Positions 24,328 to 32,792 of a DNA stretch of 64,000 nucleotides are shown here, piece by piece (within the stretch, counting starts at the first letter, position 1; each line of letters opens with the position of its first letter). The DNA lies in the NCBI GenBank assembly GCA_017620395.1, contig JAFZQJ010000026.1, forward strand, positions 62,001 through 126,000, in the 5' to 3' direction. The DNA comes from Clostridia bacterium. Its GTDB lineage: Bacteria > Bacillota > Clostridia > Oscillospirales > RGIG8002. The position numbers were made by a program, and so were the translations under genes. Below the pieces are notes generated by a model. That model saw only the letters and a list, made by a program, of their open reading frames with translations, was not told the DNA's origin and did not search any database.

Positions 24328-24720
24328 ATGTACACCCGAGCCGCGTCGAACGGTAAATGGGGCGAAATATACGCGGCGCGTATGCTTCGCGAAAAGGGCG
24401 GTTACGAGTTGATCGCCTGCGATTACCGCGTCCGCGGAGGCGAGATAGACCTCATCGCGATACACAAGGAGCTGCTTGTTTGCGCCGAGGTGAAGGCCCG
24501 CGGTAAAAACGCGATAGGCGAGCCGCGCGAATGGGTGACTGAGTCGAAACGCCGCAAGCTCATCACCGCCGCGAAGCTCTTTCTGGCGCGGGACGGCCGA
24601 CGCCTTCAGCCGCGCTTCGACGTAATAGAGGTGTGGCTGGACGACTCGTCGCTCCCGCCGAAACTATTGAAAATCAACCACATCGAAAACGCGTTCAGCT
24701 GCGAGGACGAAATATTCTGA
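24328..24720 (+). CDS. YraN / UPF0102 nuclease-fold protein
   Basis: A 130-residue protein with a restriction-endonuclease-like fold: GKWGEIYAARMLREKG, then GGEIDLIA and CAEVKAR, the D-x(n)-ExK active-site pattern. The physiological role in this family is poorly known. It follows rnhB by 3 bases, a common arrangement. Confidence 0.9.
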   Translation: MYTRAASNGKWGEIYAARMLREKGGYELIACDYRVRGGEIDLIAIHKELLVCAEVKARGKNAIGEPREWVTESKRRKLITAAKLFLARDGRRLQPRFDVIEVWLDDSSLPPKLLKINHIENAFSCEDEIF

Positions 24721-24766
24721 TTACAGCGGCGCGTTACGCTTTTTAATGTACCTACGGAGGTAAAAT

Positions 24767-26242
24767 ATGAGATACCGCAGCACCAGAAACGAAAGCGAAT
24801 ACGTCTCCTCCGCGAGAGCGATCGTCAACGGCATCGCTCCCGACGGCGGACTTTACATACCCGAGAGCATCCCGCGTCTGACCGGCGAAGACGTCGCCGC
24901 GATAATGGAATGCGATTACGGGAAGACCGCGCTGACGGTGCTGAAAAAGTACCTCACGGACTTCACCGAAGCAGAGCTTGCGGAAATGGTGAACGCCGCC
25001 TACGCCTCCTTCGATACGCCGGACGTCGTTCCGCTCACGAAGCTTTCCGGCGCGGACTACGCGCTCGAGCTCTGGCACGGGCCGACCTCCGCATTCAAGG
25101 ACGTCGCGCTGCAGATCCTGCCGTACTTCATCACCGCCGCCGCGAAAAAGACGGGGCTCGACAAGACCGTGCACATCCTCGTTGCGACTTCCGGCGACAC
25201 CGGCAAGGCGGCTCTGGAGGGCTTCAGCGGCGTCGAGGGCACGAAGATAACCGTCTTCTATCCCGCCGACGGCGTCAGCGATATGCAGAAGCTTCAGATG
25301 ACGACGCAGGAGGGCGAAAACGTCCGCGTCAGCGGCATCGCCGGCAACTTCGACGACGCTCAGACCGGAGTCAAGCGCATCTTCGCGGATCCGGCTATCG
25401 CGGAAAAACTCGCCGCGCGCGGCGAAGTCCTTTCCAGCGCGAACTCGATAAACTGGGGACGCCTCGTGCCGCAGATAGTCTACTACGTCCACGCGTGGGC
25501 GCAGCTGAAAAAGCAGGGCGCCGCGCTTGACGGCGGCTTCAACGTCGTCGTGCCGACCGGCAACTTCGGCAACATCCTCGCCGCATACTACGCGAAGATG
25601 ATGGGCGCGCCGATAAACAAACTCGTCTGCGCCTCCAACAGAAACCGCGTGCTGACCGACTTCTTCGCCACCGGCGAATACGATAAGAACCGCGAGTTCT
25701 ACACCACCGAATCGCCGTCGATGGATATACTCATCTCATCGAACCTCGAGCGCTTGCTCAGCTATCTGGCCGACGGCTCCGCGGAAGCGGTACGCGGCTT
25801 TATGAAATCTCTTGCCGAAACCGGAAGCTACGGCGTTACGGACGAGATGGAACGACGCGCGGCGGAACTCTTCTTTGCCTCCTGCGCGAATGACTCCGAG
25901 ACGTCCGCGGCGATCGGAAAGACCTTCGCGGAAACCGGCTATCTGCCCGATACCCACACTGCCGTCGGCATAAAGGTCTGCGGCGACTACCGCGCCGCGA
26001 CGGGCGACGAACGCCCCTGCGTCATCGCCTCTACCGCCTCGCCGTATAAGTTCCCCGCCGCCGTGCTCGGCGCGATAGGGGAGAGCGCAGAAGGCGCGCC
26101 ATTCGAGCTGATCGAGCGCCTCGAGGCGAAGACCGGCGTTCCCGCGCCCGCCCGCATTTCCGCGCTGAAGGGTAAGGCGGTGCGCTTTTCCGGTGTCTGC
26201 CGCCCCGGGGATATGGCGGCGGTCGTGCTTGAGCAGAGGTGA
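24767..26242 (+). CDS. thrC: Threonine synthase
   Basis: A 491-residue fold-type II PLP enzyme that converts O-phosphohomoserine to threonine. N-terminal YRSTRNESEYVS and GLYIPESIP are typical of the bacterial class. The PLP lysine is in HGPTSAFKDVALQ, and the phosphate-binding loop is ATSGDTGKAALEGF. PTGNFGN completes the cofactor site. Own ribosome site ACGGAGG. Confidence 0.96.
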   Translation: MRYRSTRNESEYVSSARAIVNGIAPDGGLYIPESIPRLTGEDVAAIMECDYGKTALTVLKKYLTDFTEAELAEMVNAAYASFDTPDVVPLTKLSGADYALELWHGPTSAFKDVALQILPYFITAAAKKTGLDKTVHILVATSGDTGKAALEGFSGVEGTKITVFYPADGVSDMQKLQMTTQEGENVRVSGIAGNFDDAQTGVKRIFADPAIAEKLAARGEVLSSANSINWGRLVPQIVYYVHAWAQLKKQGAALDGGFNVVVPTGNFGNILAAYYAKMMGAPINKLVCASNRNRVLTDFFATGEYDKNREFYTTESPSMDILISSNLERLLSYLADGSAEAVRGFMKSLAETGSYGVTDEMERRAAELFFASCANDSETSAAIGKTFAETGYLPDTHTAVGIKVCGDYRAATGDERPCVIASTASPYKFPAAVLGAIGESAEGAPFELIERLEAKTGVPAPARISALKGKAVRFSGVCRPGDMAAVVLEQR

Positions 26243-26246
26243 ACGG

Positions 26247-26933
26247 ATGGCGGTATACACCATTGCCGATTTGCACCTTTCATTCGGCACCGACAAGCCG
26301 ATGAACGTCTTCAACGGCTGGCAGAACTACGAGGAGCGCCTGAAGTCGAACTGGCTCGAGACCGTCGGACCGGACGATACCGTAGTGCTCGCGGGCGACT
26401 TTTCCTGGGGAATGGATCTGCCGCAGACGCTGCCCGACTTCCGCTTTATCGATGAACTTCCGGGCGAAAAGCTGCTCGTCAAGGGCAACCACGACTACTG
26501 GTGGACGACGGTCAAAAAGATGACCGAATTCCTCGATGAAAACGGCCTGACAACGATAAAGTTCCTGCATAACAACTCTTACGTTCGAGCCGGCGTCAGC
26601 CTGTGCGGCACGCGCGGTTGGCTTTATAATCAGCCGACGGAGCTTGATAAGAAAGTCTTCAACCGCGAGTTGATGCGGCTCGAAGCTTCGCTCGTTTCCG
26701 CGGAAGATGGAATGGAACGCGTCGCGTTCCTGCACTATCCGCCGGTCTTTTCAGGTACCGCGTGCGTCGAGGTCGCAGACCTGCTTGCGAAATACGGCGT
26801 GCGCCGCTGTTACTTCGGGCACATCCACGTTCGCGACAGCGAGTTCCGCGACGGATTCTCTTACGGTGGCGTGGAATACAAGCTCGTTTCGAGTATCTGC
26901 GCGGACTTTCGTCCGGTCAAGGTGGCGGAATAA
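26247..26933 (+). CDS. Calcineurin-like metallophosphoesterase
   Basis: 228 residues. Dimetal motifs occur in order: IADLHLS (D-x-H), GDFSWG (GD), GNHDYW (GNHD), then HYPP and FGHIHV. The length and order resemble YkuE/YaeI-like or small Ser/Thr-phosphatase-like enzymes; the substrate is unknown. The start at ATG 26247, 4 bases after thrC, follows AGAGGTG, so it is co-translated with thrC. Confidence 0.88.
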   Translation: MAVYTIADLHLSFGTDKPMNVFNGWQNYEERLKSNWLETVGPDDTVVLAGDFSWGMDLPQTLPDFRFIDELPGEKLLVKGNHDYWWTTVKKMTEFLDENGLTTIKFLHNNSYVRAGVSLCGTRGWLYNQPTELDKKVFNRELMRLEASLVSAEDGMERVAFLHYPPVFSGTACVEVADLLAKYGVRRCYFGHIHVRDSEFRDGFSYGGVEYKLVSSICADFRPVKVAE

Positions 26934-26954
26934 ATAAAAACGGCAAAAAAACGA

Positions 26955-26983
26955 TTGACAAACACCCGCGTCTACTATATAAT
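26955..26983 (+). promoter_or_regulatory. Consensus sigma-A promoter of secD-secF
   Basis: Exact TTGACA (26955-26960), 17 bases, exact TATAAT (26978-26983). It is the strongest promoter sequence in the window. Confidence 0.85.
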
Positions 26984-27083
26984 GTATATTTGATAGTCTG
27001 TTATCAAGTGATACTGTCAAAAACCGCGCCCGACGGATTGCCGTCCGAGCGCGTAAAACCGAATTATTCGGAGGGGAAGTCAA

Positions 27084-28382
27084 ATGAGACAAAAAGCAAA
27101 GCCCGTCTTCTTTATCGTGCTTGCGGCTATCCTGTTTCTGACTTACGTAGCCTTTTTCGGCTTGTACAGATACTACGGTGATATGTCGTCCGGCATTTCC
27201 GGAGCGGGCAAGATCAGGTGGGGAATAGACATCCGCGGCGGCGTGGACGCCACCTTCCAGCCTGACACGACAGAAGAAGTTACGGACGAAAACATCGACG
27301 GTGCGATTACCATATTGCAGCAGCGTCTTGACGACAAGGGCATCTCCGACAGCGAAGTCATCGGGGACTATTCCGCCGACCGCATCATCGTCCGTTTCCC
27401 GTGGAAGGCCGACGAATCCAACTTTGATCCGGAGACCGCCATCAAGGAAATAGGCGAGACCGCGCTGCTCAGTTTCAAGGATCCCAGCGGCGAGACCGTT
27501 CTGACCGGAGCGGACGTCAACCAGGCGACTGCGGGTTACGACCAGCAGAACGCCCAGTACATAGTCTCCCTCGATCTTAACAGCGAGGGTTCGACGAAGT
27601 TCGCGACCGCGACGAGCGCCAACGTCGGCAAACAGATCAGCATTTATCTCGACGACGAGCTGATTTCCTCGCCCGTCGTCAACGAGGCGATAACCAACGG
27701 CAGAGCGTCCATCAGCGGCAGCTTCAAGGAGTATTCCGAGGTCAAGGCGCTGGCGGACAAGATCAACGCCGGTTCGCTGCCCTTCTCGATGAAGGTCGAG
27801 ACCTACTCCACCATCAGCCCGACGCTCGGCGAAGACGCGCTTGACGTTATGCTTCTCTCGGCCGCCATCGCGCTCGGACTTATCGCGCTCTTTATGCTCT
27901 GGAGATACAAGGTGCCCGGACTCGTCGCGATCATTTCGATTGTAGGTCAGGTCTCCTGCACCATCCTCGCGATCAACGGATTCATCTTCGTGCTTCCGGT
28001 GTTTGCGGCTCAGACTCTTACCTTGCCCGGTCTTGCCGGTATCATCCTCGCCGTCGGTATGGGCGTTGACGCCAACGTCATCACCGCCGAGAGGATAAAG
28101 GAAGAGGTTATCGCCGGCAGGACCATCGACGGCGCCATCGAAGCCGGCTACAAGAAGGCGTGGAGCTCCATTCTGGACGGCAACGTAACGACGTTCATCG
28201 TCGCGTTCATCCTTTACATAATGGGCAGCGGCACGATCAAGTCCTTCGGTTTCACCCTCGGAGTCGGCGTTCTGCTGAACTTCGTGATGGGCGTTTTCGC
28301 TTCCAGGCAGATGCTGAGAGGCATTTCCAAGTTCAAGGTCTTCCGCAAGGTGACCCTTTACGGAGGTGCGAAAAATGCGTAA
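27084..28382 (+). CDS. secD: Protein translocase subunit SecD
   Basis: 432 residues. One N-terminal helix, an extracytoplasmic P1 domain with GIDIRGGVDATF (D1 motif), then five C-terminal helices with GLAGIILAVGMGVDANVI, the proton-relay motif region, and TLGVGVLLNFVMGVF. With SecF it completes export through SecYEG by proton-motive force. Separate secD and secF genes follow each other here, unlike the fused Bacillus SecDF. Confidence 0.95.
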   Translation: MRQKAKPVFFIVLAAILFLTYVAFFGLYRYYGDMSSGISGAGKIRWGIDIRGGVDATFQPDTTEEVTDENIDGAITILQQRLDDKGISDSEVIGDYSADRIIVRFPWKADESNFDPETAIKEIGETALLSFKDPSGETVLTGADVNQATAGYDQQNAQYIVSLDLNSEGSTKFATATSANVGKQISIYLDDELISSPVVNEAITNGRASISGSFKEYSEVKALADKINAGSLPFSMKVETYSTISPTLGEDALDVMLLSAAIALGLIALFMLWRYKVPGLVAIISIVGQVSCTILAINGFIFVLPVFAAQTLTLPGLAGIILAVGMGVDANVITAERIKEEVIAGRTIDGAIEAGYKKAWSSILDGNVTTFIVAFILYIMGSGTIKSFGFTLGVGVLLNFVMGVFASRQMLRGISKFKVFRKVTLYGGAKNA

Positions 28383-29583
28383 GAGATATTATGATTTCTG
28401 CAAAAACAGCAAGTGGTTCGTGCTTTGTATAGCTGTTGTTTACGTTGCGACTATTGCGATGGCGTTCATCAGCGGCATCGGAGTTGACATCAAGTTTACC
28501 GGCGGCGCGCTGCTGAAATACAGTTACACCGGCGGCACCGTGGATCTCAAGAACATCGAGAGCATTGCGGAAAGCACGCTCGGCAGAGACGTTACCGTTC
28601 AGGAAAACACCGATTCCTCCGGCAACAAAATGATAACCATCAGCGTTGCCAACAGAGCCGGCACGCAGGTCAAAGACGAACCCGCGGCCGCGGGCGAAGA
28701 AGACGCTGCCGCGAGCAGCGAGGAAACCCCCATCGCCGATGCTCCGGTCGTCGGCGATACCAACGCCGGAGAAAAGGTTGAGAATCACGAACTCGACGCC
28801 GCCGAAGGTGAAGTCACCACCACCGGCGCCGAAGACGGCGAGGTTACGACCACCGGTGCAGAAGACGGCGAAGTTACCACGACCGGCGCCGAAGACGGTG
28901 AAACCGCCGAAGCCGCCGAAGCCGCCGCTTCGGCCAAGTCCGAGGCGGACGTCTACGCCGTCAACGTCGAAGAAGAAGCCGCGCTGAAAGAAGCCATCCA
29001 GAAGGCGTACCCCGACGTCACCTTCACCAACGCGGGCTCCAACAGCGTCTCCGCTTCGATGGGTAAAGAAACCCTCATTAAGAGCCTCATCGCGGTACTC
29101 ATCGCCGTCGGTCTGATGCTCATTTACATAGCGATCCGCTTCCGCAAGATAGGCGGCTGGAGAGCGGGTTTCTGCTCGATCGTTTCGCTGCTTGTTTCCC
29201 TCTCCTTCGTGTTCGCGACCTTCGTGATTATGGGCAGCTCCCTGAGCGAGAATTTCATCGCCGTCATGCTGACCATCCTCGGCTACGCGATCAACAACAC
29301 GATAATCATCTATGACCGCGTCCGCGAGAACAAGGCGAAGCTCGGCCGCGGCAGAGTGGACTACGTCAAGCTGGTCAACGACAGTATGAACGAAACGCTG
29401 ACGAGAACGATCAACACGACTATAACGACCTCCATCGCCATCGGCACGGTCGCCGTAATGTCAATCGTGTTCAACATCGAATCCATCATCAGCTTCGCGT
29501 TCCCGATGCTTGTCGGCATCATCGCCGGCACGCTTTCCACGCTGTTCATTTCCGGACCGCTGTGGGTAAAGCTCCAGAAATAA
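28375..29583 (+). CDS. secF: Protein translocase subunit SecF with expanded extracytoplasmic loop
   Basis: 402 residues; typical SecF is about 300. Helix 1 and IKFTGGALLKYSYTGG are normal. An insertion of about 100 acidic residues then occupies the extracytoplasmic domain, including three tandem copies of the decapeptide EVTTTGAEDG (near 28811-28900). The C-terminal five-helix core is normal (MLTILGYAINNTIIIYDRVR). The start is ATG 28375 after CGGAGGTG, overlapping secD by 8 bases. Confidence 0.93.
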   Translation: MRKRYYDFCKNSKWFVLCIAVVYVATIAMAFISGIGVDIKFTGGALLKYSYTGGTVDLKNIESIAESTLGRDVTVQENTDSSGNKMITISVANRAGTQVKDEPAAAGEEDAAASSEETPIADAPVVGDTNAGEKVENHELDAAEGEVTTTGAEDGEVTTTGAEDGEVTTTGAEDGETAEAAEAAASAKSEADVYAVNVEEEAALKEAIQKAYPDVTFTNAGSNSVSASMGKETLIKSLIAVLIAVGLMLIYIAIRFRKIGGWRAGFCSIVSLLVSLSFVFATFVIMGSSLSENFIAVMLTILGYAINNTIIIYDRVRENKAKLGRGRVDYVKLVNDSMNETLTRTINTTITTSIAIGTVAVMSIVFNIESIISFAFPMLVGIIAGTLSTLFISGPLWVKLQK

Positions 29584-29590
29584 TAACGCT

Positions 29591-29618
29591 CAGACGGCTG
29601 GCTTCGGTCAGCCGTCTG
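29591..29618 (+). other. Strong hairpin between secF and nrdR without T run
   Basis: CAGACGGCTG pairs with CAGCCGTCTG (10 pairs, 8-base loop), followed by CATATAATC instead of a T run. It may slow 3' decay or attenuate; it is not a classic terminator. Confidence 0.55.
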
Positions 29619-29647
29619 CATATAATCAAGATGACGGAGGAACCTGA

Positions 29648-30115
29648 ATGAAAGGTATGAAATGCCCCTTCTGCGCCTATGAGGAAAGTAAGGTCATAGA
29701 TTCCCGTCCCACCGATGACAACGAGCGTATCCGCCGCCGCAGGGAGTGCCTGAAATGCGGCGAACGCTTCACGACTTACGAGGCGATCGAGCGCATACCG
29801 CTGATCGTCATCAAAAAGGACGGTTCGCGCGAACCGTTCAGCGCGGAGAAGCTGCTGCGGCAGATGCTCATCGCGTGCGGAAAGCGCGCCGTGCCGACCG
29901 AACGCATCGAGCGCGCCGTGTTCGATATCGAGGCGTCGCTGCAGAATTCGCTGCTGCGCGAGGTGGAGTCCTCACGCATCGGCGAGCTTGCGTTGGAAAA
30001 GCTGCGTGATATAGACGAGGTAGCGTACGTGCGATTCGCTTCGGTCTATAAGGAGTTCCGCGACGTGGAAAGCTTTATGGCGGAGCTTCAGCAGCTCAAA
30101 CGCGAACAGGAATAA
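29648..30115 (+). CDS. nrdR: Transcriptional repressor NrdR
   Basis: 155 residues. The N-terminal zinc ribbon (CPFC at about 5-8 and CLKC further on) binds NrdR boxes upstream of ribonucleotide reductase genes, and IRRRRECLKCGERFTTYE is diagnostic. The ATP-cone domain (IKKDGSREPFSAEKL) senses dATP/ATP. No nrd gene lies in the window. Ribosome site ACGGAGG. Confidence 0.96.
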   Translation: MKGMKCPFCAYEESKVIDSRPTDDNERIRRRRECLKCGERFTTYEAIERIPLIVIKKDGSREPFSAEKLLRQMLIACGKRAVPTERIERAVFDIEASLQNSLLREVESSRIGELALEKLRDIDEVAYVRFASVYKEFRDVESFMAELQQLKREQE

Positions 30116-30130
30116 TATTTCACAAGCGAA

Positions 30131-30165
30131 ACGGAGCAGGGAAACCTGCTCCGTTAAACTTTTTC
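30131..30165 (+). terminator. Intrinsic terminator after nrdR
   Basis: ACGGAGCAGG and CCTGCTCCGT with a GAAA loop and T5 shortly after. Confidence 0.8.
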
Positions 30166-30350
30166 TACAACGTAATGTCCGTGAGTAAAAGCCGGTTCTT
30201 TTTACCGTAAGCCGTTTCGGGATGGATAGTTACGGAGAAACCGTATAGACGCGCACTTGCGGGGATACGTATGCCGCCTCCGGCACGGAGCCTTGTCTTA
30301 CCAGCCGGCGGGAGCGGTTTTGTTCTGTGAAAAAAACAAATTATTTCACG
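30166..30350. other. Intergenic stretch with no recognised gene
   Basis: About 185 bases with no credible coding frame and no named RNA. It holds short inverted repeats (CCGTAA/TTACGG and GTGAAA/TTTCAC, the latter at 30327-30349 just before the next promoter). It may be a decayed gene or an upstream control region of the HTH gene. Confidence 0.4.
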
Positions 30351-30379
30351 TTGACAACCGGGTGGCAGCATAATAAAAT
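30351..30379 (+). promoter_or_regulatory. Promoter of orphan HTH gene
   Basis: TTGACA (30351-30356), 17 bases, TAAAAT (30374-30379). An imperfect GTGAAA/TTTCAC hairpin ends one base before the -35. Confidence 0.7.
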
Positions 30380-30450
30380 AATCGTATGAAAGCAACGTTT
30401 GCGGCGAATGCAGACGGACGCGGGTTATTATGATGAAGGGGGCGCCGGTT

Positions 30451-30954
30451 ATGGCAGGATCCGAAAGAAAATATACGCTTTCCGACGTTGCGCTGCTGAC
30501 GAATATTTCGACGCGCACGCTGCGCAAGCTGACGAACGCCGGCGTCATAAAAGGGAAAGTCGTTAAAGGGAAAAGGGAGTTCGATTTCAAAGAGCTTGCG
30601 GAAACGCTCAATCACCCCGACGTCGTATCCGTCGCCCGAAAGAGGCAGAGGGCGGCTGTTACCGACGGGTTCATAGAATCCGATTCGCCGTTCGCGATGC
30701 AGCTCGTCAGCTTTTATCTGCCTACATATGACGAGCTTTTGCTTCATGAAATGATAGACGCCGCGCTTGACTGTAACGAACGCTATTCCGTGCGGGTGTG
30801 TTTCTTTTTCAAAAACGGCGGTCTGCGCGTGGAATGCTTCGGCGGGATAGAAGACGTGAAAAAAGTTGTTAATGAATTCGCGCAGAAGCCGGAGCTTCAG
30901 GACGTATTCAGATCAATGCGTGCAAGAGCGCGTGAAAAGTCTTCGGCGAAATGA
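30451..30954 (+). CDS. Orphan MerR-like HTH protein
   Basis: 167 residues. The N-terminus (YTLSDVALLTNISTRTLRKL, then NAGVIKGKVVKGKREF) is a MerR-type winged helix with a wing-like basic loop. The C-terminal 100 residues are not recognised; they contain LVSFYLPTYDELLLHEMIDA and CFFFKNGGLRVECFGG, which look like an alpha/beta ligand or dimer domain. I start at ATG 30451 after GAAGGGGG; ATGs at 30430 and 30433 are alternatives but include that ribosome site. It is monocistronic, between two terminators. Confidence 0.7.
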   Translation: MAGSERKYTLSDVALLTNISTRTLRKLTNAGVIKGKVVKGKREFDFKELAETLNHPDVVSVARKRQRAAVTDGFIESDSPFAMQLVSFYLPTYDELLLHEMIDAALDCNERYSVRVCFFFKNGGLRVECFGGIEDVKKVVNEFAQKPELQDVFRSMRARAREKSSAK

Positions 30955-31020
30955 CGTCTTACTCATTGCTGGCGCGGGAGCGAGCCGCGGTCAACCGCCG
31001 GTAACGGCGATAATAAACAA

Positions 31021-31078
31021 AAAGTGTGCAGTCGAAAACGAACACGGTTTTTCGCTTTCTGCTGCACACTTGTTTTTT
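31021..31078. terminator. Long two-part terminator between convergent genes
   Basis: AAGTGTGCAG pairs with CTGCACACTT, and an inner CGAAAA/TTTTCG stem is nested. T6 follows on plus; on minus the transcript ends with a run derived from AAAA. Confidence 0.75.
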
Positions 31079-31089
31079 CGCGGTTATTA

Positions 31090-31836
31090 TTATTCTCCGA
31101 TCAGATCGTCCATCGAATACATGCCGTTTTCCTTCGCGGAGATGAACTGCGCGGCCTTGACCGCGCCGACGGCGAAGATGTCGCGCGAAAGCGCCGTATG
31201 CTTCAGCGTGACGACCTCGTCCTTGCCGGCGAATATGACTTCGTGGTCGCCGACTATCGTGCCTCCGCGCACGGAGGATATGCCTATCTCTTTCTTGTCG
31301 CGCTTCTGCCTGCGGGAGTGGCGGTCGTAGACGTAGACGGGCTCTTCGGGCAGCGCGCCGGAGATCGCGTCCGCGAGCATTATCGCGGTGCCGCTGGGCG
31401 CGTCGAGCTTGCGGTTGTGGTGCATCTCGACTATCTCGATATCAAAGGAATCGTAGAGTATCGACGCCGCTTTCTTCGCAAGACCGGCGAGCAGGTTGAC
31501 GCCGAAGGACATATTGTATGAAAAGAATACCGGCACCTGCGCGGAAGCCTTACGCATATATTCGATCTGCTCGTCCGAAATGCCCGTCGTCGCGATGACC
31601 GCGGGCGTTTTCGTTTTCACGGCGTAGTCGATTATGCCCTTCAGCAGGGAGGGGTGGGAGAAGTCGATAACACAGTCGAACTTGCCAGTGACCTCCGAAA
31701 TATCGGAGCAGACGGGGAAACCGAGCTCGGCAGCGACCTTGTCGACGCCGGCTGCGGGTTCGTGTCCGTATTCGCGGGCGACGGCGGCGACCGCCCTGCC
31801 CATGGCGCCTGCGGCGCCGCAAATCAGAATCTTCAT
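31090..31836 (-). CDS. dapB: 4-hydroxy-tetrahydrodipicolinate reductase
   Basis: 248 residues. The N-terminal dinucleotide fold is ILICGAAGAMGRAV, and the catalytic segment is EMHHNRKLDAPSGTA (the E(L/I)HH motif with the lysine). It performs the second committed step of the DAP/lysine pathway. It is the last gene of the minus-strand asd-dapA-dapB operon. Confidence 0.96.
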   Translation of the reverse strand: MKILICGAAGAMGRAVAAVAREYGHEPAAGVDKVAAELGFPVCSDISEVTGKFDCVIDFSHPSLLKGIIDYAVKTKTPAVIATTGISDEQIEYMRKASAQVPVFFSYNMSFGVNLLAGLAKKAASILYDSFDIEIVEMHHNRKLDAPSGTAIMLADAISGALPEEPVYVYDRHSRRQKRDKKEIGISSVRGGTIVGDHEVIFAGKDEVVTLKHTALSRDIFAVGAVKAAQFISAKENGMYSMDDLIGE

Positions 31837-31861
31837 CTTAAACTTCCTTTTCGGTTTGCCG

Positions 31862-32761
31862 TCAGACGATAAGCGCCTCCGGCATAGCGCTCGCGAGTTC
31901 GCTGTGCAGGCGCTCCTCGTTTTTGCCGGAGATCTTCGTCAGCGGCATGCGGAGCGAGCCGTCGCACCAGCCGAGCAGCTTCATCGCTTCTTTGACGGGG
32001 ATGGGGTTGACGTCGCAGAAGAGCGCTTCGATAAGCGGGTGGAACTTCAGCTGCAGCGCGAGGGATTCCTTCAGCTTGCCGTCAAACCAGTATTGGCATA
32101 TATCGTGCGTTTCACGCGGCAGGCAGTTGGCGAGGACGGAAATTACGCCTATGCCGCCGAGCGAGAGGATCGGCACAATCTGGTCGTCGTTGCCGGAATA
32201 GATCTGCAGGTCGTCGCCGCAGAGGTAAGCGGTGCGCATTATTTGCGAAATATTGCCGGAAGCTTCTTTTATCGCGACGATGTTCGGGTGTTTCGCGAGC
32301 TCCGCGCAGGTCTCGGGCAGGATGTTGACTCCGGTACGGGAGGGGACGTTGTAGAGTATCATCGGGATATTCACTCTGTCCGCGACGCACTCGAAGTGCT
32401 TGACGAGTCCGGCCTGCGAGCATTTGTTGTAGTAAGGCGTGACGGCGAGCAGCGCGTCCGCTCCGGCTTCCGCGGCGTAGCGCGAAAGGTCGAGGAAATA
32501 CGCCGTGTCGTTGCTTCCGGTTCCGGCGATGACGGGTATTCTGCCGGCGACGGTCTTCACCGCGAAGCTGATGGCGTTGCGGTGTTCGGCGTCAGTAAGC
32601 GTCGAGGATTCGCCGGTAGTGCCGCAGATGATGACTGCGTCGGTGCCGTTCTCAATCTGGTAATTCAGTATTCTTTCGAGCGCGGGGTAGTCAATGGCGC
32701 CTCCGTCGATGAACGGGGTAATAATGGCTACGCCGGAGCCCTTAAAAACGATCTTCTTCAT
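31862..32761 (-). CDS. dapA: 4-hydroxy-tetrahydrodipicolinate synthase
   Basis: A 299-residue TIM-barrel Schiff-base aldolase. CGTTGESSTL binds pyruvate, ILYNVPSRTGVN contains the catalytic tyrosine, and the Schiff-base lysine is in IVAIKEASGN. It condenses pyruvate with aspartate semialdehyde supplied by the preceding asd gene. Gaps to asd and dapB are about 31 and 25 bases. Confidence 0.96.
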   Translation of the reverse strand: MKKIVFKGSGVAIITPFIDGGAIDYPALERILNYQIENGTDAVIICGTTGESSTLTDAEHRNAISFAVKTVAGRIPVIAGTGSNDTAYFLDLSRYAAEAGADALLAVTPYYNKCSQAGLVKHFECVADRVNIPMILYNVPSRTGVNILPETCAELAKHPNIVAIKEASGNISQIMRTAYLCGDDLQIYSGNDDQIVPILSLGGIGVISVLANCLPRETHDICQYWFDGKLKESLALQLKFHPLIEALFCDVNPIPVKEAMKLLGWCDGSLRMPLTKISGKNEERLHSELASAMPEALIV

Positions 32762-32792
32762 ATCTGTTCTGCCTTTCGTAAAAATTGCAGTA

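Noticed and set aside
29591-29618. Intrinsic terminator between secF and nrdR
   Set aside because: A 10-pair stem exists but no T run follows, so it is listed as a hairpin only.
30165-30611. Minus-strand frame opposite the orphan HTH gene
   Set aside because: No ribosome site, low-complexity Ser/Arg composition, and it opposes a promoter and a well-formed HTH gene.
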